From Streptomyces sp. SKN60 (GTDB lineage: Bacteria > Actinomycetota > Actinomycetes > Streptomycetales > Streptomycetaceae): a stretch of 44,825 nucleotides of DNA. The stretch is taken from positions 1 to 44,825 of the forward strand of contig NZ_JAHTMW010000034.1 of the NCBI RefSeq assembly GCF_026236535.1, written 5' to 3'. The notes beneath the pieces are model-generated. The model ran no database searches and was not told where the DNA came from. It saw nothing but the letters and a program-made list of their open reading frames with translations. This document shows, one piece after another, positions 38,837-44,825 of the stretch. The position numbers and the translations under genes were made by a program. Numbering within the stretch: position 1 is the first letter of the stretch; each line of letters opens with the position of its first letter.

Positions 38837-39823
38837 ATGCGTATCGCTGTCACCGGATCCATCGCGACCGACCATCTGATGACCTTCCCCGGCTGGTTCA
38901 GCGAGCAGCTGATCGCCGACCGGCTCGACAAGGTCTCCCTGTCGTTCCTCGCCGACAACCTGGAGGTCAGGCGCGGCGGAGTGGCAGCGAACATCGCCTT
39001 CGGACTCGGCGTGCTCGGCCTGCGCCCGGTCCTCGTGGGCGCGGTCGGCGCCGACTTCGAGCCATACCGGCTCTGGCTGAAGGACCACGGTGTGGACACC
39101 GACTCGGTGCGCGTCAGCGAGTCGCTCCACACCGCCCGCTTCGTCTGTACCACCGACCGGGCGCAGAACCAGATCGCCACCTTCTACGCCGGGGCGATGG
39201 CCGAGGCCCGCGAGATCGACCTGCGGGACGTCCTCGCCCGCACGGGGCGCCTCGACCTGGTGCTCGTCTCCCCGGACGACCCCGAGGCGATGCTGCGGCA
39301 CGCCCGTACGTGTCGCGAGCTCGGGGTGCCCTTCGCCGCCGACCCGTCGCAGCAGCTTGCGCGGCTCGACGGCGGCCAGGTGCGGGAACTGGTGGACGGG
39401 GCCCGCTTCCTGTTCACCAACGAGTACGAGACGGCGCTGCTGTTGGAGAAGACCGGCTGGAGCGAGGCGGAGGTCTTCGCCCGGGTCGGGACGTGGGTCA
39501 CCACCCACGGCGAGGCAGGTGTACGCGTCCGGGGCGAGGGCCGGGCCCCGCTCGCCGTGCCGGCGGTGCCCGCGGTCGCGGGCGTGGTCGACCCGACGGG
39601 TGTCGGCGACGCCTTCCGGGCCGGCTTCCTCGCCGGAACGCTGTGGGGCGTGCCCGAGCGGTGCGCGGCCCAGCTGGGCTGCGCGCTCGCCGCGACCGTC
39701 CTCGACTACGTGGGGACGCAGGAGTACCGGCTGCACCGGGACACCCTCCTGGACCGGATTCGCACGACGTACGGCGTCGGCTGCACGGCGACGCTCGTCA
39801 CCCATCTGAGGGGGCTGGCATGA
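38837..39823 (+). CDS. PfkB-family sugar kinase, probable adenosine kinase
   Basis: The 328-residue protein has PfkB motif 1 (GGVAANIAFGLGVLGLRPVL) and motif 2 (DPTGVGDAFRAGFLAGT, with the catalytic Asp in GVGDAF). The start MRIAVTGSIATDHLMTFPGW and the actinobacterial adenosine kinase-like length fit a nucleoside kinase. Removing adenosine released by AhcY would drive SAM recycling, and its place between metK and metH supports this. A ribokinase activity cannot be excluded. The stop overlaps the metH start (ATGA). Confidence 0.85.
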   Translation: MRIAVTGSIATDHLMTFPGWFSEQLIADRLDKVSLSFLADNLEVRRGGVAANIAFGLGVLGLRPVLVGAVGADFEPYRLWLKDHGVDTDSVRVSESLHTARFVCTTDRAQNQIATFYAGAMAEAREIDLRDVLARTGRLDLVLVSPDDPEAMLRHARTCRELGVPFAADPSQQLARLDGGQVRELVDGARFLFTNEYETALLLEKTGWSEAEVFARVGTWVTTHGEAGVRVRGEGRAPLAVPAVPAVAGVVDPTGVGDAFRAGFLAGTLWGVPERCAAQLGCALAATVLDYVGTQEYRLHRDTLLDRIRTTYGVGCTATLVTHLRGLA

Positions 39824-42800
39824 GTCCGTCCGCGAGGCCGTCCCCGAGGCCGTCCCTTCGTGAGGAGTTCGCGAGGCGGGTCGTCGTCGCCGACGGGGCG
39901 ATGGGCACCATGCTCCAGGCCGCCGATCCGTCGATGGACGACTTCCAGAACCTGGAGGGCTGCAACGAGATCCTGAACCTCACCCGGCCCGATGTCGTCG
40001 CCTCCGTCCACGAGGCCTACTTCGAGGTCGGCGTGGACTGCGTCGAGACCAACACCTTCGGCGCGAACCTGGCGGCGCTCGCCGAGTACGGCATCGAGCA
40101 GCGCGTGTACGAGCTGTCGGAGGCGGGCGCGCGGATCGCCCGCGAGGCCGCCGACCGGCACACGGCGGCCGACGGGCGCCCGCGCTGGGTGCTCGGCTCG
40201 ATGGGCCCGGGCACGAAACTGCCGACCCTCGGCCACGTCACGTACGAGCCGCTGCGCGACGCGTACCGGCAGAACGCCGAGGGGCTGCTCGCGGGCGGCG
40301 CGGACGCCCTGCTCGTCGAGACCTCGCAGGATCTGCTGCAGACGAAGGCGGCCGTCATCGGCGCCCGGCGGGCGCTCGACGCCGCCGGCCTGGACCTGCC
40401 GCTGATCGTGCAGGTGACGGTGGAGACGACGGGCACGATGCTGCTCGGGTCGGAGATCGGTGCGGCGCTGACGGCGCTTGAGCCGCTGGGCATCGACATG
40501 ATCGGGCTGAACTGCGCGACGGGTCCGGCGGAGATGGCCGAGCACCTGCGCCACCTGTCCCGGCACGCCCGTATCCCGGTGTCGGTGATGCCGAACGCCG
40601 GCCTGCCGGTCCTCACCTCGGACGGCGCCCACTATCCGCTGTCGCCGGTCGAACTGGCCGATGCCCAGGAGGCGTTCGTACGGGACTACGGCCCGGCCCT
40701 GGTGGGCGGCTGCTGCGGTACGACGCCCGAGCACCTGCGGGCGATCGTGGAGCGGGTGCGGGGCGCGGCCGTGGCGGACCGCACGCCGGTCGTCGAACCG
40801 GGGGCCTCGTCGCTCTACAGCCATGTGCCGTTCCGCCAGGACACCTCGTACCTGGCGATCGGTGAGCGGACGAACGCGAACGGCTCGAAGAAGTTCCGCG
40901 AGGCCATGCTGGAGGGCCGCTGGGACGACTGCGTGGAGATGGCCCGGGACCAGATCCGCGAGGGTGCGCACATGCTCGACCTGTGCGTGGACTACGTGGG
41001 CCGGGACGGCGCCGCCGACATGGCGGAGCTGGCAGGGCGCTTCGCGACGGCCTCGACGCTGCCGATCGTGCTCGACTCCACCGAGGTGGGGGTGCTGCGG
41101 GCCGGTCTGGAGAAGCTGGGCGGCCGGGCCGTGCTCAACTCGGTCAACTACGAGGACGGTGACGGGCCCGAGTCGCGGTTCGCGCAGGTCACGGCGTTGG
41201 CGCGGGAGCACGGCGCGGCGCTGATGGCCCTGACGATCGACGAGAAGGGGCAGGCGCGGACGGTCGAGGACAAGGTCGCGATCGCCGAGCGGCTCATCGA
41301 GGACCTGACGGGGAACTGGGGGATCAGGGAGTCCGACATCCTGATCGACACCCTCACCTTCACGATCTGCACGGGCCAGGAGGAGTCGCGGGGCGACGGC
41401 ATCGCCACGATCGAGGCGATCCGCGAGCTGAAGCGCCGGCACCCGGAGGTGCAGACGACGCTGGGGCTCTCCAATATCTCCTTCGGTCTGAACCCGGCCG
41501 CGCGGATCGTCCTGAACTCCGTCTTCCTGGACGAGTGCGTGAAGGCGGGCCTGGACTCGGCGATCGTGCACGCGTCGAAGATCCTGCCGATCGCACGCCT
41601 GGAGCCGGAGCAGGTCGAGGTCGCGCTGGACCTGATCTACGACCGGCGGCGGGAGGGCTATGACCCGCTGCAGAGGTTGCTTGAGCTGTTCGAGGGCGCG
41701 ACGGCGAAGTCCCTGAAGGCCGGCAAGGCGGAGGAGCTGCTCGCGCTTCCGCTGGAGGAGCGGCTGAAGCGGCGGATCGTCGACGGCGAGAAGAACGGCC
41801 TGGAGGCCGATCTGGACGCGGCCCTCGTCGAGCGGCCGGCGTTGGAGATCGTCAACGAGGTGCTGCTTGACGGCATGAAGACGGTCGGTGAGCTGTTCGG
41901 TTCGGGGCAGATGCAGTTGCCGTTCGTGCTGCAGTCGGCCGAGGTGATGAAGACGGCAGTGGCCTATCTGGAGCCGCACATGGAGAAGTCCGATGCGGAG
42001 GGCAAGGGCACCATCGTGCTCGCCACCGTCCGCGGCGACGTCCACGACATCGGGAAGAACCTCGTCGACATCATCCTGTCGAACAACGGCTACAACGTGG
42101 TCAACATCGGGATCAAGCAGCCGGTGTCGGCGATCCTGGAGGCGGCCGAGGAGCACCGCGCCGATGTGATCGGGATGTCGGGGCTGTTGGTGAAGTCGAC
42201 CGTGATCATGAAGGAGAACCTGGAGGAGCTCAACGGCCGAGGGTTGGCCGAGCGCTTCCCGGTGATCCTGGGCGGTGCGGCGCTGACCAGGGCGTATGTC
42301 GAGCAGGACCTGCACGAGCTGTATGACGGCGAGGTCCGCTATGCCCGTGACGCCTTCGAGGGCCTGCGGCTCATGGACGCCCTCATGGGCGTCAAGCGGG
42401 GCGTCCCCGGAGCCGTACTGCCGCCGCTCAAGCAGCGGCGCGTGGCCCGGCAGCCGCTCGTGACGGAGGTGCGCGAGCCCGAGCCGGCCGGCCGTTCCGA
42501 CGTCGCCGCCGACAACCCCGTACCCGAGCCCCCCTTCCTCGGGACGAAGGTCACCACCGGGATTCCGCTCGCCGAGTACGCCCCCTGGCTCGACGAGACC
42601 GCCCTCTTCAAGGGCCAGTGGGGACTGAAGGACGCCACGACCGTCGAGACGGAGGGCCGGCCGCGGCTGCGCGCGCTGATCGACCGGATCGAGCGCGAGG
42701 ACCTGGTCGAGGCGGCCGTCGTCCACGGCTGGTTCCCCTGCGTCTCCAAGGGCGACGACCTGATCGTCCTGGACGAGGACGGCAGCGAGCGCACCCGCTT

Positions 42801-43299
42801 CACCTTCCCCCGCCAGGAGCGCGGCCGGCGCCTCTGCCTCGCCGACTTCCACCGCGCCGAGGACTCGGGCGAGGTGGACGCGGTCGCCTTCCAGGTCGTC
42901 ACGGTCGGATCGCGGATCGGGGAGGAGACGGCCCGCCTCTTCGCCGCCGACGCCTACCGCGACTATCTCGAACTGCACGGCCTGTCCGTGCAGTTGGCGG
43001 AGGCGCTGGCCGAGTACTGGCATGCGAAGGTGCGCGCCGACTGGGGCATCGGCGGTGCGGACCCCGCCGGTCTGGGCGGCATGCTGCGCACCGAGTACCA
43101 GGGCTGCCGCTACTCCCTCGGCTATCCCGCCTGCCCCGACCTGGAGGACCGCGCCAAGATCGCCGAGCTGCTTCAGCCCGAACGGATCGGCGTCCACCTC
43201 TCCGAGGAGTTCCAGCTGCACCCCGAACAGTCCACCGACGCCATCGTCGTGCACCACCCCGAGGCGACGTACTTCAACGCGGGAGGGCGACGCCTGTGA
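39820..43299 (+). CDS. metH: Cobalamin-dependent methionine synthase
   Basis: The 1159-residue enzyme has all four MetH modules. The homocysteine domain (about 12-310) has zinc cysteines at 232 (GLNCATG) and 298-299 (VGGCCGTTPEH). The pterin-binding domain (about 335-600) starts YLAIGERTNANGSKKF. The cap and cobalamin domain have the B12-ligating His742 in DVHDIGKN. The activation domain is near 900-1159 (HAKVRADWGIG, RYSLGYPACPDLEDRAKI). It converts homocysteine plus methyl-THF to methionine. The ATG and GTG overlaps on either side show translational coupling. Confidence 0.96.
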   Translation: MSPSARPSPRPSLREEFARRVVVADGAMGTMLQAADPSMDDFQNLEGCNEILNLTRPDVVASVHEAYFEVGVDCVETNTFGANLAALAEYGIEQRVYELSEAGARIAREAADRHTAADGRPRWVLGSMGPGTKLPTLGHVTYEPLRDAYRQNAEGLLAGGADALLVETSQDLLQTKAAVIGARRALDAAGLDLPLIVQVTVETTGTMLLGSEIGAALTALEPLGIDMIGLNCATGPAEMAEHLRHLSRHARIPVSVMPNAGLPVLTSDGAHYPLSPVELADAQEAFVRDYGPALVGGCCGTTPEHLRAIVERVRGAAVADRTPVVEPGASSLYSHVPFRQDTSYLAIGERTNANGSKKFREAMLEGRWDDCVEMARDQIREGAHMLDLCVDYVGRDGAADMAELAGRFATASTLPIVLDSTEVGVLRAGLEKLGGRAVLNSVNYEDGDGPESRFAQVTALAREHGAALMALTIDEKGQARTVEDKVAIAERLIEDLTGNWGIRESDILIDTLTFTICTGQEESRGDGIATIEAIRELKRRHPEVQTTLGLSNISFGLNPAARIVLNSVFLDECVKAGLDSAIVHASKILPIARLEPEQVEVALDLIYDRRREGYDPLQRLLELFEGATAKSLKAGKAEELLALPLEERLKRRIVDGEKNGLEADLDAALVERPALEIVNEVLLDGMKTVGELFGSGQMQLPFVLQSAEVMKTAVAYLEPHMEKSDAEGKGTIVLATVRGDVHDIGKNLVDIILSNNGYNVVNIGIKQPVSAILEAAEEHRADVIGMSGLLVKSTVIMKENLEELNGRGLAERFPVILGGAALTRAYVEQDLHELYDGEVRYARDAFEGLRLMDALMGVKRGVPGAVLPPLKQRRVARQPLVTEVREPEPAGRSDVAADNPVPEPPFLGTKVTTGIPLAEYAPWLDETALFKGQWGLKDATTVETEGRPRLRALIDRIEREDLVEAAVVHGWFPCVSKGDDLIVLDEDGSERTRFTFPRQERGRRLCLADFHRAEDSGEVDAVAFQVVTVGSRIGEETARLFAADAYRDYLELHGLSVQLAEALAEYWHAKVRADWGIGGADPAGLGGMLRTEYQGCRYSLGYPACPDLEDRAKIAELLQPERIGVHLSEEFQLHPEQSTDAIVVHHPEATYFNAGGRRL

Positions 43300-44168
43300 C
43301 GACCCCCGATTCCCCCACCTTCTCGTTCGAGTTCTTCCCGCCGAAGACCGACAGGGGCGAGCGGACGCTGTGGGAGGCGATCAGGCGCGTGGAGGCCCTC
43401 GCGCCGACCTTCGTCTCCGTGACGTACGGAGCCGGGGGCTCCTCCCGCGACCGCACCATCGACGTCACCCAGCGCATCGCCGCCGAGACCACCCTGCGGC
43501 CCGTCGCCCACCTCACCGCCGTCGGGCACTCGGTGGCCGAGCTGCGCGCCATCATCGGCGCCTACGCGGACGCCGGCGTCCGGGACGTCCTCGTCCTGCG
43601 CGGCGACCCTCCGGGCGACCCGCGCGGGGAGTGGACGCCGCACCCGGACGGCTTCACCCACGCGTACGAACTCGTTGAGCTCGTACGGGCGTTGGGGGAG
43701 TTCCGGATCGGTGTGGCGGCCTTCCCCGAGGGGCATCCGCGCTCGCCGGACGCCGCGAGCGACATCCGGCACTTCGTCGCCAAGTGCCGGGCGGGCGCGG
43801 ACTACGCCATCACGCAGATGTTCTTCGACCCGGAGGACTATCTGCGGTTCCGTGACCGGGTGGCGGCGGCCGGCTGCGAGACCCCGATCATCCCGGAGAT
43901 CATGCCCGCCACCGACGTACGGCAGATCCGCCGCTTCGCCGAGCTGTCGAACGCCGCCTTCCCGGAGGACCTGGCGCACCGCCTGGAGGCGGCGAAGGAC
44001 GACCCGGCCGCCGCGTACCGGATCGGCGTGGAGCACGCGACGGCGATGGGCTTGCGGCTGCTCGACGAGGGTGCGCCGGGCCTGCACTACATCACGCTCA
44101 ACAAGTCCACGGCGGCTCTCGAAATCCACCGAACGATCCAAGCGTCAAGGAGCTTTGTTCATGTCTGA
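43296..44168 (+). CDS. metF: 5,10-methylenetetrahydrofolate reductase
   Basis: The 290-residue protein has the MetF TIM-barrel pattern: SFEFFPPKTDRGERTLWEAI, FVSVTYGAGGSSRDRTIDVT, DVLVLRGDPPGD, FRIGVAAFPEGHP, GADYAITQMFFDPEDYLRF and a C-terminal PGLHYITLNKSTAALEIHRT. It supplies methyl-THF to MetH. The GTG start overlaps the metH stop. The end overlaps ahcY by 8 bases. Confidence 0.95.
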   Translation: MTTPDSPTFSFEFFPPKTDRGERTLWEAIRRVEALAPTFVSVTYGAGGSSRDRTIDVTQRIAAETTLRPVAHLTAVGHSVAELRAIIGAYADAGVRDVLVLRGDPPGDPRGEWTPHPDGFTHAYELVELVRALGEFRIGVAAFPEGHPRSPDAASDIRHFVAKCRAGADYAITQMFFDPEDYLRFRDRVAAAGCETPIIPEIMPATDVRQIRRFAELSNAAFPEDLAHRLEAAKDDPAAAYRIGVEHATAMGLRLLDEGAPGLHYITLNKSTAALEIHRTIQASRSFVHV

Positions 44169-44825
44169 GTTCACGGACTTCAAGGTCGCCGACCTGTCCC
44201 TGGCCGCGTTCGGCCGCAAGGAGATCACCCTCGCCGAGCACGAGATGCCGGGTCTGATGGCGATCCGCCGCGAGTACGCGGCCGCCCAGCCCCTGGCGGG
44301 CGCCCGTATCACCGGCTCCCTGCACATGACGGTGCAGACGGCGGTCCTCATCGAGACCCTTGTCGCGCTCGGTGCCGAGGTCCGCTGGGTCTCCTGCAAC
44401 ATCTACTCGACCCAGGACCACGCCGCCGCGGCCATCGCGGCCGCCGGCATCCCGGTCTTCGCCTGGAAGGGCGAGACTCTGGAGGAGTACTGGTGGTGCA
44501 CGGAGCAGGCGCTGACCTGGCCGGGCCCGCAGGGCGGCCCGAACATGATCCTGGACGACGGCGGCGACGCGACGCTGCTCGTCCACAAGGGTGTGGAGTA
44601 CCAGAAGACGGGAGTCCTGCCGGAGGCCTCGAACGAGGAGCTGGCGGTCGTACGCGCCCTCCTGGAGACCACCACCCTGGACTGGTCGTCGATCGCCGCC
44701 GGCATCCGGGGTGTGACCGAGGAGACCACGACGGGTGTGCACCGCCTGTACGAGATGCACCGCGACGGCGCCCTGCTCTTCCCGGCGATCAATGTGAACG
44801 ACGCCGTGACGAAGTCGAAGTTCGA
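44161..44825 (+). CDS. ahcY: S-adenosylhomocysteine hydrolase, N-terminal part (runs off window)
   Basis: The reading frame starts ATG TCT GAG and continues open to the last base. About 221 codons are visible: FKVADLSLAAFGRKEITLAE, EMPGLMAIRREYAAAQPLAG, ARITGSLHMTVQTAVLIETL, GAEVRWVSCNIYSTQDHAAA and HRLYEMHRDGALLFPAINVN. These are the substrate-binding blocks of AhcY. It splits S-adenosylhomocysteine to homocysteine and adenosine, which closes the SAM cycle with MetK, MetH, MetF and the kinase. AAGGAG precedes the ATG. Confidence 0.95.
   Translation, partial: MSEFTDFKVADLSLAAFGRKEITLAEHEMPGLMAIRREYAAAQPLAGARITGSLHMTVQTAVLIETLVALGAEVRWVSCNIYSTQDHAAAAIAAAGIPVFAWKGETLEEYWWCTEQALTWPGPQGGPNMILDDGGDATLLVHKGVEYQKTGVLPEASNEELAVVRALLETTTLDWSSIAAGIRGVTEETTTGVHRLYEMHRDGALLFPAINVNDAVTKSKF

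Noticed and set aside
39706..43257. A very long open frame antisense to metH (over 1,100 codons)
   Set aside because: It mirrors the third-position GC of metH and has no family motif, ribosome site or complex sequence. It is a shadow of the real gene.

Overview
The window is very GC-rich (about 72% by eye), with GTG starts, ATGA/GTGA stop-start overlaps, DUF397 and DUF5753 regulator pairs and a SARP regulator. All of this points to Streptomyces or a close relative. Genes are dense on both strands. No rRNA, tRNA, CRISPR array or transposase was seen.

Layout. (1) 1-2.5 kb is a repeat island. About 300-bp inverted arms bracket two oppositely oriented arrays of ~133-bp units and one small VOC-family gene. 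(2) 2.5-8.7 kb holds a DUF397/helix-turn-helix pair with divergent small genes, an ArsR-like regulator, a small secreted Cys protein, a lipoprotein, a solute-binding protein and a secreted tripeptidyl-aminopeptidase-type hydrolase. (3) 8.7-12.3 kb is a MurNAc-type utilisation operon (RpiR regulator, murQ etherase, PTS EIIBC), followed by two small genes. (4) 13.1-19.0 kb is an unusual six-gene leftward operon. It contains a subtilisin fused to a PatG-like C-terminal domain, four small ORFs that share a leader-like motif, and a hemopexin-repeat protein with an LAS-type metallopeptidase motif. A divergent SARP regulator faces it across a region with SARP-like heptamer repeats. It resembles a RiPP locus built on a cyanobactin-type protease but has no YcaO, ThiF or radical-SAM partner inside the window. 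(5) 19.0-21.4 kb is a MarR-controlled efflux pump with a divergent VOC gene and two perfect palindromic operators. (6) 21.4-27.6 kb is accessory, with many small conserved actinobacterial proteins (DUF6247, short GntR, DUF6879, DUF5753) and a six-ORF translationally coupled run ending in a kinase-like protein and a GNAT acetyltransferase. (7) 27.6-29.4 kb holds a secreted protein and an HD hydrolase.

(8) 29.5 kb to the right edge is a biosynthetic cluster. A DHA2 efflux pump behind CsoR-like operators and its own terminator is followed by a Cys/Met-metabolism PLP enzyme. A clear promoter (TTGACA-N18-TAGATT) then starts a long operon: MaoC hydratase, two SAM methyltransferases, an AurF-type diiron N-oxygenase, an amino acid:carrier-protein ligase (class II aaRS homologue), an AcpS-type PPTase, a carrier protein, metK, a PfkB (adenosine kinase-like) kinase, metH, metF and ahcY (cut by the window edge).

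The last operon reads as a self-sufficient methylation pathway. An amino acid, most likely glycine or alanine, is loaded onto the carrier protein, N-oxidised there by the diiron enzyme and then methylated. MetK, AhcY, adenosine kinase, MetH and MetF regenerate S-adenosylmethionine. The product is not known from the sequence. A glycine-derived nitro/nitronate (enteromycin-like logic) is the best guess and is an inference.
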